Virus record (IMG/VR): IMGVR_UViG_3300032326_000865
Span: 1-64,000 of that record
DNA length: 64,000 bases
Origin: a virus
Direction: 5' to 3' (one strand)
Both the position numbers and the translations under genes were made by a program. The notes beneath the pieces were generated by a model. It was not told the origin of the DNA. It saw only the letters and a program-made list of their open reading frames with translations, and did not search any database. Positions within the stretch are counted from its first letter, which is position 1, and every line of letters begins with the position of its first letter. Below are positions 29,782 to 38,775 of the stretch, piece after piece.

Positions 29782-32334
29782 ATGGCTGAGATTGACGTTT
29801 ACATTAATTCCGCTCCAATTGACGTTAATGTCGATTCGGCCCCAATTGACATTGAAGTAGGCGCAGCTCAAGGACCAGCAGGGCCAACAGGGCCAACAGG
29901 GCCAGCCGGTCCCAATAGCGTCACAAGCGCTACAACCAGCGATGGAACCGCCAACCTTAGCTTGGCTTCACTTTCGGTTGCTGGATCTGCAAGCGTTGAC
30001 AACATTACCTTCGATCAAACTCCAGAAATTGCTGGAGGTGTCGGGGTGATGCGTTGGAATAACACTGACGGCACGGTTGATCTTGGGCTTAAAGGTGGAA
30101 ATGTAACGCTACAACTTGGACAGGAATTCTTGGCAAGAGTCGTAAACAAGACGGGTTCTAATCTACTCGAAAGCCAATACAAAGTTGTCCGCATTAGAAT
30201 TGCTAGTGAGGGTGGTGCTCAGGGTCAAAGGCTGGCTGTTGTTCTCGCTCAAGGCGATAATGATCCAGACAGCACAACCACTCTTGGTGTTGTAACTGAA
30301 AATATTGATAACAACCAAGAAGGGTTCATCACTATAATGGGTCAAGTGAGGAACATCAATACAACCGGTTCTCTGCAAGGTGAGACTTGGGTTGATGGCG
30401 ATGTTCTTTATTTGTCTCCAACTATTGCTGGTGGACTAACCAAAGTAAAACCACAAGCCCCGCAACATAGTGTCACAGTTGCTTACGTTGAATACGCTCA
30501 CCAAAACAACGGAAAACTATTCGTTAAGGTTGATAACGGCTACGAACTGAACGAGCTCCACGACGTTGCAATCAATGGCGTACCCACAGGGCAATTCCTT
30601 AAGCGCAACTCAGAGAACACCCTCTGGGTCAACTCCAGCATTGTCAGCGCGGACATCACGGATGCGACGAGCGCTCCAGCTCCAAATTTAATTGCAAAAA
30701 GGAACGCGAATGGGGGTGCTTCGTTTAGTGGCGGGTTGTCGGGTTATGCAGTTCAGGCAGACAGCACCACAAACACAGCCGTGCTTGCTCAGTCGCTAAC
30801 TGGAACTGGTCTGTTGGGCAGCTCTGCTGATGGCATTGGGGTCGTAGCGCAAAGTGATACAAACACAGCTGGAACATTCACATCGTCGAGCGGAACCAAC
30901 CATGCTGCTTTTGGGAATACTGGAGACAACCGATCCTTCGTGGCCCGGCTCAAAGGGGCTTTCGGTTGGTTCCGTGGCGTCTGGACTGGTCGACTCCAAG
31001 CCGCTGACACCCTCACGGCAAATCACACGTGGACTCTTCCCGACACCACCGGAACTGTCGCGCTGACTAACGATCCGCGCTTTACCAACGCACGCACGCC
31101 GCTACCACATACACATGTCAGCTCGCAAATTACCGATGCAACGGTTGATGGAGTCGCAAATCCCGGAAAAGTGCTCAGGTCATCAACTGGATTGTTTGAT
31201 GGTCCAGTAAAGCTACCTGATCTTCTTATCTCCAAATTTGGTCATGACGTATTACATGACGCTCTTTTTACATCTATTACTACTGGTGGAACTACTTATA
31301 CTTGGACTCACCCGTTAGCAACAGGCACGTTGATGCTTGGTAGCCAAAATTTAAATGAGATTACGAACCCAGCTCTCGCTAGGGACGCGCTTGGTTCTGG
31401 AACAGTTGGTGATCAGTTGTTTACGGCGGAAACACAAGCAAACGCCCAAACTGCACTTGGCTTGCTTCCGATGTCGATTTCCCGGTTTACAACCGGTTCA
31501 GGAACCATAACCATCCCCCCGGAAGCTAAATTTGTTAGCTTTATTATTATTGGTGGTGGTGGTGGTGGTGGTTCTGGAGCTGTATCTCCCGCAGGGCAGG
31601 CTGCATCTGGAGGGACGGGTGGTCGTGGTGGTATTTACATAGGCACACTTCCATTTCTAGTTAGTGATCTTGATGGCTCAGCGATTACTTATTCAGTTGG
31701 AGCTGGTGGGGTCGGAGGTCCCGCTACAGTAGCTAATGGCACGGGAGGCAGTGTTGGCGGATCTGGCGGGGGAACCACTGTAACCATAAATGGATCAGGA
31801 ATTACTGCTGCTGGGGGCATCGGAGGACTAGCTGGCGTTGTGAACGCAAGCACTTCTACAGTTGCATCAGCACCGAATGCCAATGGCACAATAGGGACCG
31901 GAACCTCTGCGCCGTCAATCGGCGCTACGGCCTCTGCTTCTGGCGGGGCATCAGCGGGCAGCGCCAGTCCGGGAACCTACTACCCCACATCAGGCGGCCC
32001 CGGTGGGTCTATATCTACGACTAGTGTTGTAAATAGCGGCGGGCCAGGCACAACAATGGGGACAGTAGGTTTGAACCATACGTTGCTCGGGGGGGCTTCC
32101 GGTATTTCTGGATCTGAAGTCGGTAAAGTAGGCCTTACGTCATTATTCACACGCGCTGGGACTGGTGGTGGCGGCGGTATGGCCACCGCTGTTACTTTTG
32201 CTGGCAATTCCGGTGGTGCTGGTGGTCTTTTTGGTGGTGCTGGTGGTGGTGGTTCTGGTGCTCGAAACGGCCAACCTTCTGGCGCTGGCGGAAACGGTGC
32301 TGGCGGCTTGGTTCAGGTGACTTTCTACTACTAA
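29782..32334 (+). CDS. tail fibre with collagen-like and Gly-rich tip, 850 aa
   Basis: After a short N-terminal domain come Gly-Pro-Ala/Gly-Pro-Thr triplets (residues 31-44), a collagen-like trimer segment. The middle is beta-rich ('TLGVVTENIDNN', 'AAGTVAL'-type repeats). From about residue 590 on the sequence turns very Gly-rich ('IIGGGGGGGSG'), like polyglycine-II fibre tips that bind host receptors. It probably forms a trimeric receptor-binding fibre. The Gly-rich tip includes no clear chaperone domain. Confidence 0.8.
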   Translation: MAEIDVYINSAPIDVNVDSAPIDIEVGAAQGPAGPTGPTGPAGPNSVTSATTSDGTANLSLASLSVAGSASVDNITFDQTPEIAGGVGVMRWNNTDGTVDLGLKGGNVTLQLGQEFLARVVNKTGSNLLESQYKVVRIRIASEGGAQGQRLAVVLAQGDNDPDSTTTLGVVTENIDNNQEGFITIMGQVRNINTTGSLQGETWVDGDVLYLSPTIAGGLTKVKPQAPQHSVTVAYVEYAHQNNGKLFVKVDNGYELNELHDVAINGVPTGQFLKRNSENTLWVNSSIVSADITDATSAPAPNLIAKRNANGGASFSGGLSGYAVQADSTTNTAVLAQSLTGTGLLGSSADGIGVVAQSDTNTAGTFTSSSGTNHAAFGNTGDNRSFVARLKGAFGWFRGVWTGRLQAADTLTANHTWTLPDTTGTVALTNDPRFTNARTPLPHTHVSSQITDATVDGVANPGKVLRSSTGLFDGPVKLPDLLISKFGHDVLHDALFTSITTGGTTYTWTHPLATGTLMLGSQNLNEITNPALARDALGSGTVGDQLFTAETQANAQTALGLLPMSISRFTTGSGTITIPPEAKFVSFIIIGGGGGGGSGAVSPAGQAASGGTGGRGGIYIGTLPFLVSDLDGSAITYSVGAGGVGGPATVANGTGGSVGGSGGGTTVTINGSGITAAGGIGGLAGVVNASTSTVASAPNANGTIGTGTSAPSIGATASASGGASAGSASPGTYYPTSGGPGGSISTTSVVNSGGPGTTMGTVGLNHTLLGGASGISGSEVGKVGLTSLFTRAGTGGGGGMATAVTFAGNSGGAGGLFGGAGGGGSGARNGQPSGAGGNGAGGLVQVTFYY

Positions 32335-32350
32335 CCCAACTTTCAAAATT

Positions 32351-32782
32351 ATGTCTTTCCTAACGAAAACCGAAAATACGACCGCTTCTCTCGCAGCCAG
32401 CATCAACAAGATCGCTGGCAACCTATCCGTGGCGATCAAGTCAGCGAACACCCTTGCTTTGGAACTGCTCGCCCTAAGCAATGCGGATCTGTGCGAATGG
32501 CTAAATTCAAAACCAATCGAAACAAGAATGTCCGAGTTTGCCTCGCATGGCTTGATCGGCCAACGCCTAAACGACACTGCGGAGCAGCTTGAGAAATTTA
32601 GTTCGATGCCGTTGGGTCGCGTTGACACTAGATCATTCCATGAAAAACTGGCAAGCCAGAAACGCGAGCTGACGATTACTGAATCTGGTTTTTCTATTAC
32701 TGACTACCCGGCTCTTGAACCGGAACCCATTAACGAAGAGTTAATTGCTCAAGAGCCTGAGCTAGATACCCCAGAGCTTTGA
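32351..32782 (+). CDS. hypothetical protein, 143 aa
   Basis: Helical, Ser/Ala/Leu-rich N-terminal half and an acidic, Pro/Glu-rich tail ('EPINEELIAQEPELDTPEL'). It lies between fibre and holin-like genes; it may be a fibre assembly protein or a fibre-associated one. Not recognised. Confidence 0.65.
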   Translation: MSFLTKTENTTASLAASINKIAGNLSVAIKSANTLALELLALSNADLCEWLNSKPIETRMSEFASHGLIGQRLNDTAEQLEKFSSMPLGRVDTRSFHEKLASQKRELTITESGFSITDYPALEPEPINEELIAQEPELDTPEL

Positions 32783-32797
32783 TTACTAAATAAAACA

Positions 32798-32995
32798 ATG
32801 AACATCCCTACAGAATACGTACTGGCTTCATTTAGTGGGCTTACTGCCGTTATTTCGGTTTTGGCATCCATTATTTACAAGGCTCTTTCTTCCGAGATTA
32901 GATCGCTGCGAGGAATCGTTAATAATCTTCAAGAGGATGTTGATCGACTTTCAAAAGGTTGCGGGATGCAGGCTTGTATTTGGAAACTAAAATAA
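32798..32995 (+). CDS. holin-like single-span protein, 65 aa
   Basis: A membrane span at residues 7-28 ('VLASFSGLTAVISVLASIIY') is followed by a short coiled coil and a C-terminal Cys pair. Position two genes before the endolysin makes a holin or a holin-like anchor likely. Overlaps the next start (TAATG). Confidence 0.6.
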   Translation: MNIPTEYVLASFSGLTAVISVLASIIYKALSSEIRSLRGIVNNLQEDVDRLSKGCGMQACIWKLK

Positions 32996-33375
32996 TGAAT
33001 GCATTCCCAGACGAATTGCTATTTTCCAATTACAGGGTGGAAAACGACAGTATGATCGTTACCATCAAGGACAATTTCCGTTATTTCTCCAAGAAGCATG
33101 GATTAATTACAGTTCCATCTGGATTCGTTTCAGATGGAGCAAGCGTTCCTAGGGTTTTTTGGTCAATATTCCCTCCATTTGGCAAGTATTTCAAAGCTGC
33201 AATTATTCACGATTACCTTTACAGCTCTGAAAACAATGCTTTTAACAGGGCTAAATCTGACTACATTTTTCTTGAGGCGATGAAAGAGACTAACGTTTCT
33301 TTTATTATTCGCTATGTAATTTATAATGCTGTGAGAATTGGTGGAGGCATCCACTTTAAAGGACAAATCAAATAA
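32995..33375 (+). CDS. DUF1353-like protein, 126 aa
   Basis: 'LITVPSGFVSDGASVPRVFW' and 'FKAAIIHDYLY' with later helices match the DUF1353 family, common in phage lysis and tail regions and of unknown biochemical role. The ATG at 32995 is shared with the preceding stop and begins MNAFPDELLF. Confidence 0.85.
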   Translation: MNAFPDELLFSNYRVENDSMIVTIKDNFRYFSKKHGLITVPSGFVSDGASVPRVFWSIFPPFGKYFKAAIIHDYLYSSENNAFNRAKSDYIFLEAMKETNVSFIIRYVIYNAVRIGGGIHFKGQIK

Positions 33376-33379
33376 GATT

Positions 33380-33856
33380 ATGTATACTAAAAGAACATTA
33401 GAGAACCTTTCTGGCCTCAATGAAAAGTTTAGAGTCAAGGCTGAGGCATTCCTCGCTGCTGCTCAACCTATTCTTGCTAAGCACGGCGTGACGGCTGAAG
33501 TGCTGTCAGGCCTTCGGTCTTGGCAGCAGCAATCAGCCCTTTACGCTCAAGGCAGAACCAGACCCGGCAACATTGTCACTAAAGCACGGCCCGGTCTCAG
33601 CTGGCACAATTACGGCCTAGCAATTGATCTTGGACTGTTTGCTGGAGGCAAATACCTTGATGATGTTACTCCTGCTCGGGCTCAGAGGATCTATAAGGAA
33701 CTAGGAGCACTTGCAGCCACTATGGGTATGGAATGGGCTGGTAATTGGAAGAGTTTCCCTGAAGGCCCTCACTTTCAATGGACTGCCGGATTCACCATCA
33801 CCCAGCTCCGCGCCAAAATGGAAAAGAACGGATACAATGTTCAGCTTCTCATTTAA
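33380..33856 (+). CDS. endolysin, L-alanyl-D-glutamate-type peptidase (M15), 158 aa
   Basis: The zinc-binding motif of M15/VanY-like peptidases is seen as 'SWHNYGLAIDLGLF' (Ser-x-His...Gly-x-Ala-x-Asp) and 'EGPHFQW' with the second His. Single-domain length (158 residues) is normal for phage endopeptidases such as T5 Lys or A500 type. It cleaves peptidoglycan crosslinks to release virions. ATG at 33380, five bases after the DUF1353 stop. Confidence 0.9.
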   Translation: MYTKRTLENLSGLNEKFRVKAEAFLAAAQPILAKHGVTAEVLSGLRSWQQQSALYAQGRTRPGNIVTKARPGLSWHNYGLAIDLGLFAGGKYLDDVTPARAQRIYKELGALAATMGMEWAGNWKSFPEGPHFQWTAGFTITQLRAKMEKNGYNVQLLI

Positions 33857-33931
33857 GGCCTTGAGGGGCAGCTGATTAAAGGTTAATAACCGCAGCCTTT
33901 CCGGTAGTAAGCAGAAATAAAAAACTCAGTC

Positions 33932-35185
33932 ATGGCCATTTCCAATCCATCCCCAGAAAGATTTCCAGTAATTAGCTTTGTCGGAGCTGGTGCTGATCTT
34001 GTCTTTTGGGAGAAGGTTGATATGAAATTGCAGCGCGTTAAGAATGCTGTAATCGGCGATCCTCATTGGGACACCAAGAATTATCCTCATCATAGGCTTG
34101 TTTACAAGACCCCTCACGATAGAGACGGGGATTGGCACAAGTACTTCTATGCCGCTGATCGGCAGAATCAAGATGACTACAATTTTGAGTTCTCTGCCGG
34201 TCAGCAGCTTGTTCGCTCTTACGTTATTCCAAGGGACAAATATTTCGCCAGAAATGCAACGGAAGCCGCTGCGGCTGTTCCATTGGTTGAAGATGAATTC
34301 ATTGTTCCTCCGGTTGCCACATTGGATTCCCGTTTCAGTAAATTTGGTTTTGCTGATGACACTCTTGATCGAACTGAGACCGAACTCGATTTCATTTACG
34401 TTGTCGTCAGGAGGCGTTTCATTGAGCCTGTAACCTCTGATGTCGTCTTTAATGACGAACTGGATACCAATGTCACAATCACAAAAGAACTCGTCCCCAA
34501 GGGCACTACAGCGCCAACACCGGTCGCTGGTCAATTGGTTGAGATTCGAAATGGAAACGTATTCCATGACGTAAAGATTACGCAATCCGTTGCGAGCACC
34601 ACGAATCGAACGCTCCCAAGTATTCCGGCATTCATTAATTTCAATTTCCCATCCAGACTTGATTCAGTGAATATCAGGTATGTTTCAGTTTACGCTGACA
34701 GCACTGAAGCTGCCCCCTCTTACAACGAGGATTATTACTTTGAATACAAGATCACTGAACCTAAGCCCGGCCCTTATCCCGCTATTGTTGAAAGGATTAT
34801 TACAGCTAATCCGAATAGCGTTATTTCCGGTTTGAGTCTTGGCACACTTCCCGTCCCAAGAAGGGAGACCGTTGGTATTGTATATTACTGGTGGACTGCT
34901 GGGGTTAAAGGAAACCAAACTCAAGCTGTCGCTAGAGAAATTGAAATTCCATCCACGATTCATGGGGAAATCAACATTACCGTCAATGGAAGCACACCGG
35001 GAGGTTTGACTCCTGCTTTTGCGGGAAGATTGAACACCACTACACTCAACGCAACCAATGGTCACACATTGCTAAATGGGTTGGTGAATGCTCCTGTTAA
35101 TGCTGATGTCAGGAAACTTCCACTTGGGCTATACGAAGTCAGGATTACCAAATTGAACGTCACTGGTATTTATGGCACTCCCTGA
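33932..35185 (+). CDS. structural protein of unknown type, 417 aa
   Basis: Strand-rich throughout with several Trp and Tyr; segments such as 'VTSDVVFNDELDTNVTITKEL' and 'IVYYWWTAGVKGNQTQAVARE'. No enzyme motif. Overlaps the next gene by 14 bases. A virion (tail or fibre) protein is likely by place and composition. Confidence 0.7.
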   Translation: MAISNPSPERFPVISFVGAGADLVFWEKVDMKLQRVKNAVIGDPHWDTKNYPHHRLVYKTPHDRDGDWHKYFYAADRQNQDDYNFEFSAGQQLVRSYVIPRDKYFARNATEAAAAVPLVEDEFIVPPVATLDSRFSKFGFADDTLDRTETELDFIYVVVRRRFIEPVTSDVVFNDELDTNVTITKELVPKGTTAPTPVAGQLVEIRNGNVFHDVKITQSVASTTNRTLPSIPAFINFNFPSRLDSVNIRYVSVYADSTEAAPSYNEDYYFEYKITEPKPGPYPAIVERIITANPNSVISGLSLGTLPVPRRETVGIVYYWWTAGVKGNQTQAVAREIEIPSTIHGEINITVNGSTPGGLTPAFAGRLNTTTLNATNGHTLLNGLVNAPVNADVRKLPLGLYEVRITKLNVTGIYGTP

Positions 35186-36362
35186 AGAACAAAATAATGG
35201 CAGAATCCTCAAGGATTATGTGCCCACGGAACGCGTAGTTCAAAGTAACTACAGCACTCCAGATCCTGCTTATCCATCTCCGACTCCAAATGTAACCCCA
35301 TTTAGCCCAGCTAAAGAACCGGCTCAAACATATCCAAGGGATGGCAATAAAAGCAAGAATGATAAGCCATGGAAGCCTTACGCTTTTGCTCTTGAAAAGC
35401 ATCCTGAATCAACCGGAAAGTGCAGGGTTTATCACGGTAGATTGATTTCCCATGTAAACCCAATGAACTTCAACGTCGAAGGTGGCGGAAGTTCAAGTGG
35501 CGGCTCTGGCGGAATTGCTCGATACATTGACCAGACTGGCCTTTTCAAGCCGGGTGTCACCTCACCAGATCAATTCATCGGAGAAACCGGCTCTCAATTT
35601 AAAACGGTTGATCTTGATTGGTCTGGAAATGTTTACCTTTATTGGGAAACAGATTCAATCGGTTACATCACAAAGTGTGAATTAAAGGGTCCAGAGGAAC
35701 CTCCATTCATTCCACTTCCATTGGCTGACGGAAATACCGTTGGTAAATTCTGGATTAAAATTGGGAATGTCCCTGCTGGCGATGGCGAGATTTCCCAAGA
35801 GGTAAGCAGTGATGTTTACTGGTATGGAGCATTCATCAGAACTGAAAATGGATCTGATTCTTCTAGTGCTGGCAGTGACTCTAGCGATTCGCAGTCGGAT
35901 AGTTCGGTTAGTTCCGGCTCCGACCAGTCTGCTTCTTCTGATTCTGGTTCTGATAAATCTACTGCCATTGTGCCAATGCCTTGGCACACCAAAGGATATG
36001 GCGCTTTGTTCACAATGGAAAGCAACGAAGTTCTTTTTGACTTCGTGATGAGAGACATCAAAATTACAGGAAGGGAAACTTATGTGAAAATTGATTCCCG
36101 TTTCCTTTATGTGTGCGAACCAAACAGTATTGCTGTCACTGGAGCCCCTTGCGGGCCAGAACCATACCCTGTTGGTGCTTCCATTGAAGGGAACGTCCTT
36201 AAGCTTTCTGCTTACGCTAGAAAAGACCGCAGACCTAGTAAGGTGAGTCTCAAGCTTACTGGAATCCGTCGCGGCTTTGCTGGATATGACATGCCTGAAC
36301 GTAGTAGAGCGCAGTTTGATGCTAACGAGAAATTCCTGAACTCTGCATACCCAGCTGAATGA
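35172..36362 (+). CDS. Ser/Asp-rich structural protein, 396 aa
   Basis: Two folded beta-rich halves flank a Ser/Asp repeat tract at about residues 228-265 (SDSS, GSDSS, SGSD units). A Gly/Ser stretch lies near residue 105. Tail or fibre protein by position. Ser/Asp repeats of some bacterial surface proteins are O-glycosylated, and two glycosyltransferase genes follow this one. Its stop overlaps the next start (ATGA). Confidence 0.7.
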   Translation: MALPEEQNNGRILKDYVPTERVVQSNYSTPDPAYPSPTPNVTPFSPAKEPAQTYPRDGNKSKNDKPWKPYAFALEKHPESTGKCRVYHGRLISHVNPMNFNVEGGGSSSGGSGGIARYIDQTGLFKPGVTSPDQFIGETGSQFKTVDLDWSGNVYLYWETDSIGYITKCELKGPEEPPFIPLPLADGNTVGKFWIKIGNVPAGDGEISQEVSSDVYWYGAFIRTENGSDSSSAGSDSSDSQSDSSVSSGSDQSASSDSGSDKSTAIVPMPWHTKGYGALFTMESNEVLFDFVMRDIKITGRETYVKIDSRFLYVCEPNSIAVTGAPCGPEPYPVGASIEGNVLKLSAYARKDRRPSKVSLKLTGIRRGFAGYDMPERSRAQFDANEKFLNSAYPAE

Positions 36363-36727
36363 GCAACGGAAGCGCCAAATCCTCAGGCTCGGTTAGCGAA
36401 TCACTGTCGAGCAGTTCATCGAATGGTGATTCTTCTTCGAGTCCTTTTTGTGACTACGAGTATAGCATTCTTACTGACGTCCAATATGGAGATCCTTATT
36501 TTGGAGGAAGTGTAAACATTTTCTTCAAAAACACTGGATCTATCCCCATTCAAATTACGGGAGCATCAGGCACATTTGTCCCTCTTGATGTGTCCACTGG
36601 TGTTCCCTTGAATGTTAATCCGGGACAAGAAATAACGTTTACCGTCGGATCGCTTAGCGAGGATGCTGATATGGGCAGTGCAGGATTTACTATTTACACG
36701 ACATGCGGAAATTTTGGACCCGCTTAA
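36359..36727 (+). CDS. Ser-rich small structural protein, 122 aa
   Basis: The first 30 residues are almost all Ser, Gly, Asn and Asp. The rest is a beta sandwich of the type 'ISGSIPIQITGASGTFVPL' with two Cys (about residues 33 and 117). It may share a linker style with the protein before it. Not recognised. Confidence 0.65.
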   Translation: MSNGSAKSSGSVSESLSSSSSNGDSSSSPFCDYEYSILTDVQYGDPYFGGSVNIFFKNTGSIPIQITGASGTFVPLDVSTGVPLNVNPGQEITFTVGSLSEDADMGSAGFTIYTTCGNFGPA

Positions 36728-36736
36728 TTTTTCGGT

Positions 36737-37459
36737 ATGATTGACCTTAGAGACTATTTTGGAGCTGCTTATGTTTTGAATCTGGATATTAGACCGGATC
36801 GTTGGAATGCATTTCAGTCTCGTGCAAAGGCTGCTGGCATTACTGGATTCCAAAGATACAGAGCAATTGAAGGCGCGAAATGTCCAGCTCCTGCTTGGTG
36901 GAAGGCCGGTAATGGTGCTTGGGGTTGCCTGATGAGCCACTTGCGGGTTTCTCAGGATTGCTTATTGGATGACTTATCGAGCTACCTTGTATTTGAGGAC
37001 GATGTTATTTTCTCAAATGATTTTGCTGATAGACTTCCAAAAATTATGGATCAGCTCAAAGATTCCAAATGGGATCAATTGTATTTGGGTGGTCAGCATC
37101 TATGGAAGGAAGCTAGTCCTCCTTGGCCTTATAGGGATGGATTGATTAGATGCAGAAACGTAAACAGAACCCATGCGTTTGCTGTGAGTAGTAAATTCAT
37201 GAAAAAGTTCTCCCAGCATATTATTCATGCACCGGATTACATTGAGGCCTATTCAGGTTGCTCTCATTCCTGTGGGTGCGATAAGAAATCACCATTTGCA
37301 ATGCATATCGACCATCAATTAGGAAAGCTTCACGAGCTTAACCAATATTGCATTGTCGCGGCTGAACCTTGGATTTGCGGTCAAGCTGCCAGCAGTTCAA
37401 ATATTTCAGGTCGCCAAACCCAAGAAAACTGGTGGAACTCAAAAGGCTGGAACGAATGA
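36737..37459 (+). CDS. GT25-like glycosyltransferase, 240 aa
   Basis: 'AYVLNLDIRPDRWNAF', 'GAWGCLMSHLRVSQDC', 'YLVFEDDVIF' and 'THAFAVSSKFM' are the landmarks of family GT25 (LPS galactosyltransferases; also the collagen galactosyltransferases). The DD in 'EDDV' is the metal-binding acidic pair. It would transfer a sugar from a nucleotide-sugar. In a phage the target may be a virion protein or the host surface. Confidence 0.85.
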   Translation: MIDLRDYFGAAYVLNLDIRPDRWNAFQSRAKAAGITGFQRYRAIEGAKCPAPAWWKAGNGAWGCLMSHLRVSQDCLLDDLSSYLVFEDDVIFSNDFADRLPKIMDQLKDSKWDQLYLGGQHLWKEASPPWPYRDGLIRCRNVNRTHAFAVSSKFMKKFSQHIIHAPDYIEAYSGCSHSCGCDKKSPFAMHIDHQLGKLHELNQYCIVAAEPWICGQAASSSNISGRQTQENWWNSKGWNE

Positions 37460-38697
37460 AAGGTTGCGTATCAATAAGCCTATATGGTCAAGCTTCCAAG
37501 TATTCATTTGGAGCTATAGAGAATGCAAAATTAATGCCGGAAATATACCCGGAATGGACTCTTATTGTTCACGCTGAAAGAGGGCATTACGCAATTCCGA
37601 TGCTTAAAAATTTAGGCGCTGAAGTAATCGAAATGGATCAGCTTCCGGGATCTGGCGGGACTTTTTGGAGGTTTCTTCCAGTAGAATGGAGTGATCGTTT
37701 TACCCATGTAATTATCAGAGATGCTGACTCAAGAATAAACTTCAGAGAAAAGGCCTGCACTGACGCATGGATTAAAAGCGACAAGGATCTTCATTTGATT
37801 CGCGATCATCCAGCTCATGAAAGAATTGCTATTCTTGGTGGTGCTTGGGGAGTTAAAACAGGCATCATTTCGATCAAGGATCTAATTTCTAATTGGCATC
37901 ATAATTACCATTATGGAGATGACGAAAGATTTCTAGCAGAAAAAATCTGGCCATTATTTAATCAAGGTTCTTTTCTAAGGCATTGTTATCGAGTCAATTC
38001 TACTGATGATACAGAATTTCCCGATCATAAACCATATGAGGGCTTCGTTGGTGAGCGTATTGAACCCAAATTCAATGAAGATTTCACGGCAATTGTCTTG
38101 AGTCCCGAGAAATACAAAAACCGAAGAAATAGGTTTTTTGAATCACTAGATAAAAATGGAGGGTTCTTAAAAGGCAAAGTTAAATGGTGGAAAGGCACGA
38201 CGGTTCTTGATCGTGTTATTCCAAGTCATGCGAATCAAGCCTGCAAGTTCCCTCATTATTATTTAGCCAGTCAAGATCACATTGATATTATCGAGCGTAA
38301 TATTCTCGATAAAACGAATCTTCTTTTTGTTTTTGAGGACGATGTAATTTTTCGAGAAGATTTTGTGGAGTATTTTTTGAGAATGTGGATTTCTCTTCCC
38401 GATGGATGGATGGCCGCAATGCTTGGTGGACAACCTCAAACTGACCTAGCAAGAGCTTACGTTTCACCAGAAACAGCTCAAACATTAGCCTCCGTGCATG
38501 GATGTTTAGGAATGCACGGTGTGATTTGGAATCAACGCGGGATGTCTAAAGCTTTTGATTATTTTACCATGCATAATTCAATGACCATTGACCAAGTGTT
38601 CAAGGATCTTCAAAAACAAGAAAAAGGATTCTATGCGCCAGCTAGGTGGATTGTAGAAATTGACAATAAAGCAATTCAATATGGGCAAGACAATTAA
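37456..38697 (+). CDS. two-domain glycosyltransferase, 413 aa
   Basis: The N-terminal half has 'MLKNLGAEVIEM', 'THVIIRDADSRINF' and 'LGGAWGVKTGII', like a glycosyltransferase with a Asp-x-Asp site. The C-terminal half has 'LFVFEDDVIFRED', 'MHGVIWNQRG', as in GT25. Two catalytic domains in one chain. Its start overlaps the GT25 gene's stop (ATGA), so they are made together. Confidence 0.8.
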   Translation: MKGCVSISLYGQASKYSFGAIENAKLMPEIYPEWTLIVHAERGHYAIPMLKNLGAEVIEMDQLPGSGGTFWRFLPVEWSDRFTHVIIRDADSRINFREKACTDAWIKSDKDLHLIRDHPAHERIAILGGAWGVKTGIISIKDLISNWHHNYHYGDDERFLAEKIWPLFNQGSFLRHCYRVNSTDDTEFPDHKPYEGFVGERIEPKFNEDFTAIVLSPEKYKNRRNRFFESLDKNGGFLKGKVKWWKGTTVLDRVIPSHANQACKFPHYYLASQDHIDIIERNILDKTNLLFVFEDDVIFREDFVEYFLRMWISLPDGWMAAMLGGQPQTDLARAYVSPETAQTLASVHGCLGMHGVIWNQRGMSKAFDYFTMHNSMTIDQVFKDLQKQEKGFYAPARWIVEIDNKAIQYGQDN

Positions 38698-38775
38698 ATT
38701 GCTTAGGCTTATTCATTTGATTCCCGTTTTAGTGGCTTGAGTTTTAAAGCAAAATAAAACACATTTACTCCTGAG

